NCBI RefSeq assembly: GCF_031143425.1
Contig: NC_090448.1
Span: 330,782,177-330,846,176, forward strand
Source of the DNA: Pleurodeles waltl
Lineage: Eukaryota > Chordata > Amphibia > Caudata > Salamandridae
Reading direction: 5' to 3'
DNA: 64,000 nt
In this document: positions 10,740-25,500 of the stretch, one piece after another
How the letters are laid out: every line of letters begins with the position of its first letter
Position numbering within the stretch: position 1 is the first letter of the stretch
Position numbers and translations under genes: made by a program
Notes under the pieces: model-generated
Told to the model about the DNA's origin: nothing
What the model saw: the letters and a program-made list of their open reading frames with translations, nothing else
The model's database searches: none

Positions 10740-13700
10740 TGGTCAGAGCCCCACAAGTCACCCCATCTTGGATTCCCCTAGATCTCTAGTTTTCAAAAAT
10801 GCACAGGTTTGGTAGGTTTCCCTAGGTGCCGGCTGAGCTACGGGCCAAAATCTACAGGTAGGCACTTCGCAAAAAACACCTCTGTTTTCTGTAAAAAAAT
10901 TGGGATGTGTCCATGTTGTGTTTTGGGCCATTTCCTTTCATGGGCGTTAGGCCTACCCACACAAGTGAGGTACCATTCTTATCGGGAGACTTGCGGGAAT
11001 GCTGGGTGGAAGGAAATTTGTGGCTCCTCTCAGATTCCAGAACTCTGTCATCGAAATGTGAGGAAAATGTGTTTTTTTAGCCAAATTTTGAGGTTTGGAA
11101 AGGATTCTGGGTAACAGAACCTGGTCAGAGCCCCACAAGCCACCCCATCTTGGATTCCCCTAGGTCTCTAGTTTTCAGAAATGCACAGGGTTGGTAGGTT
11201 TCCCTAGGTGCCGGCTGAGCTAGGGGCCAACATCTACAGGTAGGCACTTTGCAAAAAACACCTCTGTTTTCTGTAAAAAAATTGGGATGTGTCCACGTTG
11301 TGTTTTGGGCCATTTCCTTTCGTGGGTGCTAGGCCTACCCACACAAGTGAGGTACCATTTTTATCGGGAGAGTTGGAGGAACGCTGGGTGGAAGGAAATT
11401 TGTGGCTCCTCTCAGATTGCAGAACTTTCTGTCACCGAAATGTGAGGAAAATGTGTTTTTTAGCCAAATTTTGAGGTTTGCAAAGGATTCTGGGTAACAG
11501 AACCTGGTCAGAGCCCCACAAGTCACCCCATCTTGGATTCCCCTAGATCTCTAGTTTTCAAAAATGCACAGGTTTGGTAGGTTTCCCTAGGTGCCGGCTG
11601 AGCTAGGGGCCAAAATCTACAGGTAGGCACTTCGCAAAAAACACCTCTGTTTTCTGTAAAAAAAATTGGGATGTGTCCATGTTGTGTTTTGGGCCATTTC
11701 CTTTCATGGGCGCTAGGCCTACCCACACAAGTGAGGTACCATTCTTATCGGGAGACTTGCGGGAACGCTGGGTGGAAGGAAATTTGTGGCTCCTCTCAGA
11801 TTCCAGAACTCTGTCATCGAAATGTGAGGAAAATGTGTTTTTTTTAGCCAAATTTTGAGGTTTGGAAAGGATTCTGGGTAACAGAACCTGGTCAGAGCCC
11901 CACAAGCCACCCCATCTTGGATTCCCCTAGGTCTCTAGTTTTCAGAAATGCACAGGGTTGGTAGGTTTCCCTAGGTGCCGGCTGAGCTAGGGGCCAACAT
12001 CTACAGGTAGGCACTTTGCAAAAAACACCTCTGTTCTCTGTAAAAAAATTGGGATGTGTCCACGTTGTGTTTTGGGCCATTTCCTTTCGTGGGCGCTAGG
12101 CCTACCCACACAAGTGAGGTACCATTTTTATCGGGAGAGTTGGAGGAACGCTGGGTGGAAGGAAATTTGTGGCTCCTCTCAGATTGCAGAACTTTCTGTC
12201 ACCGAAATGTGAGGAAAATGTGTTTTTTAGCCAAATTTTGAGGTTTGCAAAGGATTCTGGGTAACAGAACCTGGTCAGAGCCCCACAAGTCACCCCATCT
12301 TGGATTCCCCTAGATCTCTAGTTTTCAAAAATGCACAGGTTTGGTAGGTTTCCCTAGGTGCCGGCTGAGCTAGGGGCCAAAATCTACAGGTAGGCACTTC
12401 GCAAAAAACACCTCTGTTTTCTGTAAAAAAATTGGGATGTGTCCATGTTGTGTTTTGGGCCATTTCCTTTCATGGGCGTTAGGCCTACCCAGACAAGTGA
12501 GGTACCATTCTTATCGGGAGACTTGCGGGAATGCTGGGTGGAAGGAAATTTGTGGCTCCTCTCAGATTCCAGAACTCTGTCATCGAAATGTGAGGAAAAT
12601 GTGTTTTTTTAGCCAAATTTTGAGGTTTGGAAAGGATTCTGGGTAACAGAACCTGGTCAGAGCCCCACAAGCCACCCCATCTTGGATTCCCCTAGGTCTC
12701 TAGTTTTCAGAAATGCACAGGGTTGGTAGGTTTCCCTAGGTGCCGGCTGAGCTAGGGGCCAACATCTACAGGTAGGCACTTTGCAAAAAACACCTATGTT
12801 TTCTGTAAAAAAATTGGGATGTGTCCACGTTGTGTTTTGGGCCATTTCCTTTCGTGGGCGCTAGGCCTACCCACACAAGTGAGGTACCATTTTTATCGGG
12901 AGAGTTGGAGGAACGCTGGGTGGAAGGAAATTTGTGGCTCCTCTCAGATTGCAGAACTTTCTGTCACCGAAATGTGAGGAAAATGTGTTTTTTAGCCAAA
13001 TTTTGAGGTTTGCAAAGGATTCTGGGTAACAGAACCTGGTCAGAGCCCCACAAGTCACCCCATCTTGGATTCCCCTAGATCTCTAGTTTTCAAAAATGCA
13101 CAGGTTTGGTAGGTTTCCCTAGGTGCCGGCTGAGCTAGGGGCCAAAATCTACAGGTAGGCACTTCGCAAAAAACACCTCTGTTTTCTGTAAAAAAATTGG
13201 GATGTGTCCATGTTGTGTTTTGGGCCATTTCCTTTCATGGGCGCTAGGCCTACCCACACAAGTGAGGTACCATTCTTATCGGGAGACTTGCGGGAACGCT
13301 GGGTGGAAGGAAATTTGTGGCTCCTCTCAGATTCCAGAACTCTGTCATCGAAATGTGAGGAAAATGTGTTTTTTTTAGCCAATTTTTGAGGTTTGGAAAG
13401 GATTCTGGGTAACAGAACCTGGTCAGAGCCCCACAAGCCACCCCATCTTGGATTCCCCTAGGTCTCTAGTTTTCAGAAATGCACAGGGTTGGTAGGTTTC
13501 CCTAGGTGCCGGCTGAGCTAGGGGCCAACATCTACAGGTAGGCACTTTGCAAAAAACACCTATGTTTTCTGTAAAAAAATTGGGATGTGTCCACGTTGTG
13601 TTTTGGGCCATTTCCTTTCGTGGGCGCTAGGCCTACCCACACAAGTGAGGTACCATTTTTATCGGGAGAGTTGGAGGAACGCTGGGTGGAAGGAAATGTG

Positions 13701-16700
13701 TGGCACCTCTCAGATTCCAGAACTTTCTGTCACCGAAATGTGATGAAAATGTGTTTTTTAGCCAAATTTTGAGGTTTGCAAAGGATTCTGGGTAACAGAA
13801 CCTGGTCAGAGCCCAAAAAGTCACCCCATCTTGGATTCCCCTAGATCTCTAGTTTTCAAAAATGCACAGGTTTGGTAGGTTTCCCTAGATGCCGGCTGAG
13901 CTAGGGGCCAAAATCTACAGGTAGGCACTTCGCAAAAAACACCTCTGTTTTCTGTAAAAAAATTGGGATGTGTCCATGTTGTGTTTTGGGCCATTTCCTT
14001 TCATGGGCGCTAGGCCTACCCACACAAGTGAGGTACCATTCTTATCGGGAGACTTGCGGGAACGCTGGGTGGAAGGAAATTTGTGGCTCCTCTCAGATTC
14101 CAGAACTCTCGGTCATCGAAATGTGAGGAGAATGTGTTTTTTTTAGCCAAATTTTGAGGTTTGCAAAGGATTCTGGATAACAGAACCTGGTCAGAGCCTC
14201 ACAAGCCACCCCATCTTGGATTCCCCTAGGTCTCTAGTTTTCAGAAATGCACAGGGTTGGTAGGTTTCCCTAGGTGCCGGCTGAGCTAGGGGCCAAAATC
14301 TACAGGTAGGCACTTTGCAAAAAACACCTCTGTTTTCTGTAAAAAAAATTGGGATGTGTCCATGTTGTGTTTTGGGCCATTTCCTTTCGTGGGCGCTAGG
14401 CCTACCCACACAAGTGAGGTACCATTTGTATTGGGAGACTTGGGGGAACGCTGGGTGGAAGGAAATTTGTGGCTCCTCTCAGATTCCAGAACTTTCTGTC
14501 ACCGAAATGTGAGGAAAATTTGTTTTTTAGCCAAATTTTGAGGTTTGCAAAAGATTCTGGGTAACAGAACCTGGTCAGAACCCCACAAACCACCCCATCT
14601 TGGATTCCCCTAGGTCTCTAGTTTTAAAAAATGCACAGGTTTGGTAGGTTTCCCTAGGTGCCGGCTGAGCTAGGGGCCAAAATCTACAGGTAGGAACTTT
14701 GCAAAAAACACCTCTGTTTTCTGTAAAGAAATTGGGATGTGTCCACGTTGTGTTTTGGGCCATTTCCTTTCGTGGGCGCTAGGCCCACCCTCACAAGTGA
14801 GGTACCATTTTTATCGGGAGACTTGGCGGAACGCTGGGTGGAAGGAAATTTGTGGCTCCTCTCAGATTCCAGAACTTTTTGTCACCGAAATGTTAGGAAA
14901 ATGTGTTTTTTAGCCAAATTTTGAGGTTTGCAAAGGATTCTCGGTAACAGAACCTGGTCAGAGCACCACAAGTCACTCCATCTTGGATTCCCCTAGATCT
15001 CTAGTTTTCAAAAATGCACAGGTTTGGTAGATTTCCCTAGGTGCCGGCTGAGCTAGGGGCCAAAATCTACAGGTAGGCACTTTGCAAAAAACACCTCTGT
15101 TTTCTGTAAAAAAATTGGGATGTGTCCACGTTGTGTTTTGGGCCATTTCCTTTCGTGGGCGCTAGGCCTACCCACACAAGTGAGGTACCATTTTTATCGG
15201 GAGAGTTGGAGGAATGCTGGGTGGAAGGAAATTTGTGGCTCCTCTCAGATTCCAGAACTTTCTGTCACCGAAATGTGAGGAAAATGTGTTTTTTAGCCAC
15301 ATTTTGAGGTTTGCAAAGGATTCTGGGTAACAGAACCTGGTCAGAGCCCCACAAGTCACCCCATCTTGGATTCCCCTAGATCTCTAGTTTTCAAAAATGC
15401 ACAGGTTTGGTAGGTTTCCCTAGGTGCCGGCTGAGCTAGGGGCCAAAATCTACAGGTAGGCACTTCACAAAAAACACGTCTGTTTTCTGTAAAAAAATTG
15501 GGATGTGTCCATGTTGTGTTTTGGGCCATTTCCTTTCATGGGCGCTAGGCCTACCCACACAAGTGAGGTACCATTCTTATCGGGAGACTTGCGGGAACGC
15601 TGGGTGGAAGGAAATTTGTGGCTCCTCTCAGATTCCAGAACTCTGTCATCGAAATGTGAGGAAAATGTGTTTTTTTTAGCCAAATTTTGAGGTTTGGAAA
15701 GGATTCTGGGTAACAGAACCTGGTCAGAGCCCCACAAGCCACCCCATCTTGGATTCCCCTAGGTCTCTAGTTTTCAGAAATGCACAGGGTTGGTAGGTTT
15801 CCCTAGGTGCCGGCTGAGCTAGGGGCCAACATCTACAGGTAGGCACTTTGCAAAAAACACCTCTGTTCTCTGTAAAAAAATTGGGATGTGTCCACGTTGT
15901 GTTTTGGGCCATTTCCTTTCGTGGGCGCTAGGCCTACCCACACAAGTGAGGTACCATTTTTATCGGGAGAGTTGGAGGAACGCTGGGTGGAAGGAAATTT
16001 GTGGCTCCTCTCAGATTCCAGAACTTTCTGTCACCGAAATGTGAGGAAAATGTGTTTTTTAGCCAAATGTTGAGGTTTGCAAAGGATTCTGGGTAACAGA
16101 ACCTGGTCAGAGCCCCACAAGTCACCCCATCTTGGATTCCCCTAGATCTCTAGTTTTCAAAAATGCACAGGTTTGGTAGGTTTCCCTAGGTGCCGGCTGA
16201 GCTAGGGGCCAAAATCTACAGGTAGGCACTTCGCAAAAAACACCTCTGTTTTCTGTAAAAAAATTGGGATGTGTCCATGTTGTGTTTTGGGCCATTTCCT
16301 TTCATGGGCGCTAGGCCTACCCACACAAGTGAGGTACCATTCTTATCGGGAGACTTGCGGGAATGCTGGGTGGAAGGAAATTTGTGGCTCCTCTCAGATT
16401 CCAGAACTCTGTCATCGAAATGTGAGGAAAATGTGTTTTTTTTAGCCAAATTTTGAGGTTTGGAAAGGATTCTGGGTAACAGAACCTGGTCAGAGCCCCA
16501 CAAGCCACCCCATCTTGGATTCCCCTAGGTCTCTAGTTTTCAGAAATGCACAGGGTTGGTAGGTTTCCCTAGGTGCCGGCTGAGCTAGGGGCCTACATCT
16601 ACAGGTAGGCACTTTGCAAAAAACACCTCTGTTTTCTGTAAAACAATTGGGATGTGTCCACGTTGTGTTTTGGGCCATTTCCTTTCGTGGGCGCTAGGCC

Positions 16701-17597
16701 TACCCACACAAGTGAGGTACCATTTTTATCGGGAGAGTTGGAGGAACGCTGGGTGGAAGGAAATTTGTGGCACCTCTCAGATTCCAGAACTTTCTGTCAC
16801 CGAAATGTGAGGAAAATGTGTTTTTTAGCCAAATTTTGAGGTTTGCAAAGGATTCTGGGTAACAGAACCTGGTCAGAGCCCAAAAAGTCACCCCATCTTG
16901 GATTCCCCTAGATCTCTAGTTTTCAAAAATGCACAGGTTTGGTAGGTTTCCCTAGGTGCCGGCTGAGCTAGGGGCCAAAATCTACAGGTAGGCACTTCGC
17001 AAAAAACACCTCTGTTTTCTGTAAAAAAATTGGGATGTGTCCATGTTGTGTTTTGGGCCATTTCCTTTCATGGGCGCTAGGCCTACCCACACAAGTGAGG
17101 TACCATTCTTATCGGGAGACTTGCAGGAACGCTGGGTGGAAGGAAATTTGTGGCTCCTCTCAGATTCCAGAACTCTCGGTCATCGAAATGTGAGGAAAAT
17201 GTGTTTTTTTTAGCCAAATTTTGAGGTTTGCAAAGGATTCTGGGTAACAGAACCTGGTCAGAGCCTCACAAGCCACCCCATCTTGGATTCCCCTAGGTCT
17301 CTAGTTTTCAGAAATGCACAGGGTTGGTAGGTTTCCCTAGGTGCCGGCTGAGCTAGGGGCCAAAATCTACAGGTAGGCACTTTGCAAAAAACACCTCTGT
17401 TTTCTGTAAAAATATTGGGATGTGTCCATGTTGTGTTTTGGGCCATTTCCTTTCGTGGGCGCTAGGCCTACCCACACAAGTGAGGTACCATTTGTATTGG
17501 GAGACTTGGGGGAACGCTGGGTGGAAGGAAATTTGTGGCTCCTCTCAGATTCCAGAACTTTCTGTCACCGAAATGTGAGGAAAATGTGTTTTTTAGC
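10740..17597 (+). repeat. 6.86 kb segmental repeat, copy 2
   Basis: Monomers 29-46. This is the partner of 1-6861 and begins with the same private changes as base 1 of the window (gagctacgggcc, ggcgttagg). Even rare single-base variants are shared, such as ccagacaag at about 1750 and 12490 and gtgatgaaaat at about 3004 and 13741. The duplication is therefore very recent. Where the left end of copy 1 lies cannot be told, because the window starts inside it. Confidence 0.9.
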
Positions 17598-19556
17598 CAA
17601 ATTTTGAGGTTTGCAAAAGATTCTGGGTAACAGAACCTGGTCAGAACCCCACAAACCACCCCATCTTGGATTCCCCTAGGTCTCTAGTTTTAAAAAATGC
17701 ACAGGTTTGGTAGGTTTCCCTAGGTGCCGGCTGAGCTAGGGGCCAAAATCTACAGGTAGGCACTTTGCAAAAAACACCTCTGTTTTCTGTAAAGAAATTG
17801 GGATGTGTCCACGTTGTGTTTTGGGCCATTTCCTTTCGTGGGCGCTAGGCCCACCCTCACAAGTGAGGTACCATTTTTATCGGGAGACTTGGGGGAACGC
17901 TGGGTGGAAGGAAATTTGTGGCTCCTCTCAGATTCCAGAACTTTCTGTCACCGAAATGTGAGGAAAATGTGTTTTTTTAGCCACATTTTGAGGTTTGCAA
18001 AGGATTCTGGGTAACAGAACCTGGTCAGAGCCCCACAAGTCACCCCATCTTGGATTCCCCTAGATCTCTAGTTTTAAAAAATGCACAGGTTTGGTAGGTT
18101 TCCCTAGGTGCCGGCTGAGCTAGGGTCCAAAATCTACAGGTAGGCACTTTGCAAAAAACACCTCTGTTTTCTGTAAAAAAATTGGGATGTGTCCACGTTG
18201 TGTTTTGGGCCATTTCCTTTCATGGGCGCTAGGCCTACCCACACAAGTCAGGTACCATTCTTATCGGGAGACTTGGGGGAACGCTGGATGGAAGGAAATT
18301 TGTGGCTCCTCTCAGATTCCAGAACTTTCTGTCACCGAAATGTGAGGAAAATGTGTTTTTTAGCCATATTTTGAGGTTTGCAAAGGATTCTGGGTAACAG
18401 AACCTGGTCAGAGCCCCACAAGTCACCCCATCTTGGATTCCCCTAGATCTCTAGTTTTAAAAAATGCAAAGGTTTGGTAGGTTTCCCTAGGTGCCGGCTG
18501 AGCTAGGGGCCAAAATCTACAGGTAGGCACTTCGCAAAAAACACCTCTGTTTTCTGTAAAAAAATTGGGATGTGTCAACGTTGTGGTTTGGGCCATTTCC
18601 TTTCGTGGGCGCTAGGCCTACCCACACAAGTGAGGTACAATTTTTTATCGGGAGACTTGGAGGAACGCTGGGTGGAAGGAAATTTGTGGCTCCTCTCAGA
18701 TTCCAGAACTTTCTGTCATCGAAATGTGAGGAAAATGTGTTTTTTTTAGCCAAATTTTGAGGTTTGCAAAGGATTCTGGGTAACAGAACCTGGTCAGAGC
18801 CCCACAAGCCACCCCATCTTGGATTTCCCTAGGTCTCTAGTTTTCAGAAATGCACAGGGTTGGTAGGTTTCCCTAGGTGCCGGCTGAGCTAGGGGCCAAC
18901 ATCTACAGGTAGGCACTTTGCAAAAATCACCTCTGTTTTCTGTAAACAAATTGGGATGTGTCCACGTTGTGTTTTGGGCCATTTCCTTTCGTGGGCGCTA
19001 GGCCTACGCACACAAGTGAGATACCATTTTTATCGGGAGACTTGGGGGAACGCTGGGTGGAAGAAAATGTGTGGCTCCTCTCACATTCCAGAACTTTCTG
19101 TCACCAAAATGTGAGGAAAATGTGTTTTTTAGCCAAATTTTGAGGTTTGCAAAGGATTCTCGGTAACAGAACCTGGTCAGAGCCCCACAAGCCACCCCAT
19201 CTTGGATTCCCCTAGGTCTCTAGTTTTCAGAAATGCACAGGGTTGGTAGGTTTCCCTAGGTGCCGGCTGAGCTAGGGGCCAACATCTACAGGTAGGCACT
19301 TTGCAAAAAACACCTCTGTTCTCTGTAAAAAAATTGGGATGTGTCCACGTTGTGTTTTGGGCCATTTCCTTTCGTGGGCGCTAGGCCTACCTACACAAGT
19401 GAGGTACCATTTTTATCGGGAGAGTTGGAGGAACGCTGGGTGGAAGGAAATTTGTGGCTCCTCTCAGATTGCAGAACTTTCTGTCACCGAAATGTGAGGA
19501 AAATGTGTTTTTTAGCCAAATTTTGAGGTTTGCAAAGGATTCTGAGTAACAGAACC
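13037..19556 (+). repeat. 17-monomer higher-order repeat, unit 1 (6.52 kb)
   Basis: Monomers 35-51. They match the following 17 monomers at a constant offset of 6520 bp, including the epsilon, caaaaag and gamma/delta monomers and a 1-bp insertion giving acaattttttatc at about 18640 and 25160. Two nested copies of an 8-monomer theme (offset 3067) lie inside: 13420-14950 and 16487-18020. The last monomer (19174-19556) differs from its partner and resembles the one at 11889 instead. Confidence 0.88.
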
Positions 19557-22500
19557 TGGTCAGAGCCCCACAAGTCACCCCATCTTGGATTCCCCTAGAT
19601 CTCTAGTTTTCAAAAATGCACAGGTTTGGTAGGTTTCCCTAGGTGCCGGCTGAGCTAGGGGCCAAAATCTACAGGTAGGCACTTCGCAAAAAACACCTCT
19701 GTTTTCTGTAAAAAAATTGGGATGTGTCCATGTTGTGTTTTGGGCCATTTCCTTTCATGGGCGCTAGGCCTACCCACACAAGTGAGGTACCATTCTTATC
19801 GGGAGACTTGCGGGAACGCTGGGTGGAAGGAAATTTGTGGCTCCTCTCAGATTCCAGAACTCTGTCATCGAAATGTGAGGAAAATGTGTTTTTTTTAGCC
19901 AAATTTTGAGGTTTGGAAAGGATTCTGGGTAACAGAACCTGGTCAGAGCCCCACAAGCCACCCCATCTTGGATTCCCCTAGGTCTCTAGTTTTCAGAAAT
20001 GCACAGGGTTGGTAGGTTTCCCTAGGTGCCGGCTGAGCTAGGGGCCAACATCTACAGGTAGGCACTTTGCAAAAAACACCTATGTTTTCTGTAAAAAAAT
20101 TGGGATGTGTCCACGTTGTGTTTTGGGCCATTTCCTTTCGTGGGCGCTAGGCCTACCCACACAAGTGAGGTACCATTTTTATCGGGAGAGTTGGAGGAAC
20201 GCTGGGTGGAAGGAAATGTGTGGCACCTCTCAGATTCCAGAACTTTCTGTCACCGAAATGTGAGGAAAGTGTGTTTTTTAGCCAAATTTTGAGGTTTGCA
20301 AAGGATTCTGGGTAACAGAACCTGGTCAGAGCCCAAAAAGTCACCCCATCTTGGATTCCCCTAGATCTCTAGTTTTCAAAAATGCACAGGTTTGGTAGGT
20401 TTCCCTAGATGCCGGCTGAGCTAGGGGCCAAAATCTACAGGTAGGCACTTCGCAAAAAACACCTCTGTTTTCTGTAAAAAAATTGGGATGTGTCCATGTT
20501 GTGTTTTGGGCCATTTCCTTTCATGGGCGCTAGGCCTACCCACACAAGTGAGGTACCATTCTTATCGGGAGACTTGCGGGAACGCTGGGTGGAAGGAAAT
20601 TTGTGGCTCCTCTCAGATTCCAGAACTCTCGGTCATCGAAATGTGAGGAGAATGTGTTTTTTTTAGCCAAATTTTGAGGTTTGCAAAGGATTCTGGGTAA
20701 CAGAACCTGGTCAGAGCCTCACAAGCCACCCCATCTTGGATTCCCCTAGGTCTCTAGTTTTCAGAAATGCACAGGGTTGGTAGGTTTCCCTAGGTGCCGG
20801 CTGAGCTAGGGGCCAAAATCTACAGGTAGGCACTTTGCAAAAAACACCTCTGTTTTCTGTAAAAAAAATTGGGATGTGTCCATGTTGTGTTTTGGGCCAT
20901 TTCCTTTCGTGGGCGCTAGGCCTACCCACACAAGTGAGGTACCATTTGTATTGGGAGACTTGGGGGAACGCTGGGTGGAAGGAAATTTGTGGCTCCTCTC
21001 AGATTCCAGAACTTTCTGTCACCGAAATGTGAGGAAAATTTGTTTTTTAGCCAAATTTTGAGGTTTGCAAAAGATTCTGGGTAACAGAACCTGGTCAGAA
21101 CCCCACAAACCACCCCATCTTGGATTCCCCTAGGTCTCTAGTTTTAAAAAATGCACAGGTTTGGTAGGTTTCCCTAGGTGCCGGCTGAGCTAGGGGCCAA
21201 AATCTACAGGTAGGAACTTTGCAAAAAACACCTCTGTTTTCTGTAAAGAAATTGGGATGTGTCCACGTTGTGTTTTGGGCCATTTCCTTTCGTGGGCGCT
21301 AGGCCCACCCTCACAAGTGAGGTACCATTTTTATCGGGAGACTTGGCGGAACGCTGGGTGGAAGGAAATTTGTGGCTCCTCTCAGATTCCAGAACTTTTT
21401 GTCACCGAAATGTTAGGAAAATGTGTTTTTTAGCCAAATTTTGAGGTTTGCAAAGGATTCTCGGTAACAGAACCTGGTCAGAGCACCACAAGTCACTCCA
21501 TCTTGGATTCCCCTAGATCTCTAGTTTTCAAAAATGCACAGGTTTGGTAGATTTCCCTAGGTGCCGGCTGAGCTAGGGGCCAAAATCTACAGGTAGGCAC
21601 TTTGCAAAAAACACCTCTGTTTTCTGTAAAAAAATTGGGATGTGTCCACGTTGTGTTTTGGGCCATTTCCTTTCGTGGGCGCTAGGCCTACCCACACAAG
21701 TGAGGTACCATTTTTATCGGGAGAGTTGGAGGAATGCTGGGTGGAAGGAAATTTGTGGCTCCTCTCAGATTCCAGAACTTTCTGTCACCGAAATGTGAGG
21801 AAAATGTGTTTTTTAGCCACATTTTGAGGTTTGCAAAGGATTCTGGGTAACAGAACCTGGTCAGAGCCCCACAAGTCACCCCATCTTGGATTCCCCTAGA
21901 TCTCTAGTTTTCAAAAATGCACAGGTTTGGTAGGTTTCCCTAGGTGCCGGCTGAGCTAGGGGCCAAAATCTACAGGTAGGCACTTCACAAAAAACACGTC
22001 TGTTTTCTGTAAAAAAATTGGGATGTGTCCATGTTGTGTTTTGGGCCATTTCCTTTCATGGGCGCTAGGCCTACCCACACAAGTGAGGTACCATTCTTAT
22101 CGGGAGACTTGCGGGAACGCTGGGTGGAAGGAAATTTGTGGCTCCTCTCAGATTCCAGAACTCTGTCATCGAAATGTGAGGAAAATGTGTTTTTTTTAGC
22201 CAAATTTTGAGGTTTGGAAAGGATTCTGGGTAACAGAACCTGGTCAGAGCCCCACAAGCCACCCCATCTTGGATTCCCCTAGGTCTCTAGTTTTCAGAAA
22301 TGCACAGGGTTGGTAGGTTTCCCTAGGTGCCGGCTGAGCTAGGGGCCAACATCTACAGGTAGGCACTTTGCAAAAAACACCTCTGTTCTCTGTAAAAAAA
22401 TTGGGATGTGTCCACGTTGTGTTTTGGGCCATTTCCTTTCGTGGGCGCTAGGCCTACCCACACAAGTGAGGTACCATTTTTATCGGGAGAGTTGGAGGAA

Positions 22501-25500
22501 CGCTGGGTGGAAGGAAATTTGTGGCTCCTCTCAGATTCCAGAACTTTCTGTCACCGAAATGTGAGGAAAATGTGTTTTTTAGCCAAATGTTGAGGTTTGC
22601 AAAGGATTCTGGGTAACAGAACCTGGTCAGAGCCCCACAAGTCACCCCATCTTGGATTCCCCTAGATCTCTAGTTTTCAAAAATGCACAGGTTTGGTAGG
22701 TTTCCCTAGGTGCCGGCTGAGCTAGGGGCCAAAATCTACAGGTAGGCACTTCGCAAAAAACACCTCTGTTTTCTGTAAAAAAATTGGGATGTGTCCATGT
22801 TGTGTTTTGGGCCATTTCCTTTCATGGGCGCTAGGCCTACCCACACAAGTGAGGTACCATTCTTATCGGGAGACTTGCGGGAATGCTGGGTGGAAGGAAA
22901 TTTGTGGCTCCTCTCAGATTCCAGAACTCTGTCATCGAAATGTGAGGAAAATGTGTTTTTTTTAGCCAAATTTTGAGGTTTGGAAAGGATTCTGGGTAAC
23001 AGAACCTGGTCAGAGCCCCACAAGCCACCCCATCTTGGATTCCCCTAGGTCTCTAGTTTTCAGAAATGCACAGGGTTGGTAGGTTTCCCTAGGTGCCGGC
23101 TGAGCTAGGGGCCTACATCTACAGGTAGGCACTTTGCAAAAAACACCTCTGTTTTCTGTAAAACAATTGGGATGTGTCCACGTTGTGTTTTGGGCCATTT
23201 CCTTTCGTGGGCGCTAGGCCTACCCACACAAGTGAGGTACCATTTTTATCGGGAGAGTTGGAGGAACGCTGGGTGGAAGGAAATTTGTGGCACCTCTCAG
23301 ATTCCAGAACTTTCTGTCACCGAAATGTGAGGAAAATGTGTTTTTTAGCCAAATTTTGAGGTTTGCAAAGGATTCTGGGTAACAGAACCTGGTCAGAGCC
23401 CAAAAAGTCACCCCATCTTGGATTCCCCTAGATCTCTAGTTTTCAAAAATGCACAGGTTTGGTAGGTTTCCCTAGGTGCCGGCTGAGCTAGGGGCCAAAA
23501 TCTACAGGTAGGCACTTCGCAAAAAACACCTCTGTTTTCTGTAAAAAAATTGGGATGTGTCCATGTTGTGTTTTGGGCCATTTCCTTTCATGGGCGCTAG
23601 GCCTACCCACACAAGTGAGGTACCATTCTTATCGGGAGACTTGCAGGAACGCTGGGTGGAAGGAAATTTGTGGCTCCTCTCAGATTCCAGAACTCTCGGT
23701 CATCGAAATGTGAGGAAAATGTGTTTTTTTTAGCCAAATTTTGAGGTTTGCAAAGGATTCTGGGTAACAGAACCTGGTCAGAGCCTCACAAGCCACCCCA
23801 TCTTGGATTCCCCTAGGTCTCTAGTTTTCAGAAATGCACAGGGTTGGTAGGTTTCCCTAGGTGCCGGCTGAGCTAGGGGCCAAAATCTACAGGTAGGCAC
23901 TTTGCAAAAAACACCTCTGTTTTCTGTAAAAATATTGGGATGTGTCCATGTTGTGTTTTGGGCCATTTCCTTTCGTGGGCGCTAGGCCTACCCACACAAG
24001 TGAGGTACCATTTGTATTGGGAGACTTGGGGGAACGCTGGGTGGAAGGAAATTTGTGGCTCCTCTCAGATTCCAGAACTTTCTGTCACCGAAATGTGAGG
24101 AAAATGTGTTTTTTAGCCAAATTTTGAGGTTTGCAAAAGATTCTGGGTAACAGAACCTGGTCAGAACCCCACAAACCACCCCATCTTGGATTCCCCTAGG
24201 TCTCTAGTTTTAAAAAATGCACAGGTTTGGTAGGTTTCCCTAGGTGCCGGCTGAGCTAGGGGCCAAAATCTACAGGTAGGCACTTTGCAAAAAACACCTC
24301 TGTTTTCTGTAAAGAAATTGGGATGTGTCCACGTTGTGTTTTGGGCCATTTCCTTTCGTGGGCGCTAGGCCCACCCTCACAAGTGAGGTACCATTTTTAT
24401 CGGGAGACTTGGGGGAACGCTGGGTGGAAGGAAATTTGTGGCTCCTCTCAGATTCCAGAACTTTCTGTCACCGAAATGTGAGGAAAATGTGTTTTTTTAG
24501 CCACATTTTGAGGTTTGCAAAGGATTCTGGGTAACAGAACCTGGTCAGAGCCCCACAAGTCACCCCATCTTGGATTCCCCTAGATCTCTAGTTTTAAAAA
24601 ATGCACAGGTTTGGTAGGTTTCCCTAGGTGCCGGCTGAGCTAGGGTCCAAAATCTACAGGTAGGCACTTTGCAAAAAACACCTCTGTTTTCTGTAAAAAA
24701 ATTGGGATGTGTCCACGTTGTGTTTTGGGCCATTTCCTTTCATGGGCGCTAGGCCTACCCACACAAGTCAGGTACCATTCTTATCGGGAGACTTGGGGGA
24801 ACGCTGGATGGAAGGAAATTTGTGGCTCCTCTCAGATTCCAGAACTTTCTGTCACCGAAATGTGAGGAAAATGTGTTTTTTAGCCATATTTTGAGGTTTG
24901 CAAAGGATTCTGGGTAACAGAACCTGGTCAGAGCCCCACAAGTCACCCCATCTTGGATTCCCCTAGATCTCTAGTTTTAAAAAATGCAAAGGTTTGGTAG
25001 GTTTCCCTAGGTGCCGGCTGAGCTAGGGGCCAAAATCTACAGGTAGGCACTTCGCAAAAAACACCTCTGTTTTCTGTAAAAAAATTGGGATGTGTCAACG
25101 TTGTGGTTTGGGCCATTTCCTTTCGTGGGCGCTAGGCCTACCCACACAAGTGAGGTACAATTTTTTATCGGGAGACTTGGAGGAACGCTGGGTGGAAGGA
25201 AATTTGTGGCTCCTCTCAGATTCCAGAACTTTCTGTCATCGAAATGTGAGGAAAATGTGTTTTTTTTAGCCAAATTTTGAGGTTTGCAAAGGATTCTGGG
25301 TAACAGAACCTGGTCAGAGCCCCACAAGCCACCCCATCTTGGATTTCCCTAGGTCTCTAGTTTTCAGAAATGCACAGGGTTGGTAGGTTTCCCTAGGTGC
25401 CGGCTGAGCTAGGGGCCAACATCTACAGGTAGGCACTTTGCAAAAATCACCTCTGTTTTCTGTAAACAAATTGGGATGTGTCCACGTTGTGTTTTGGGCC

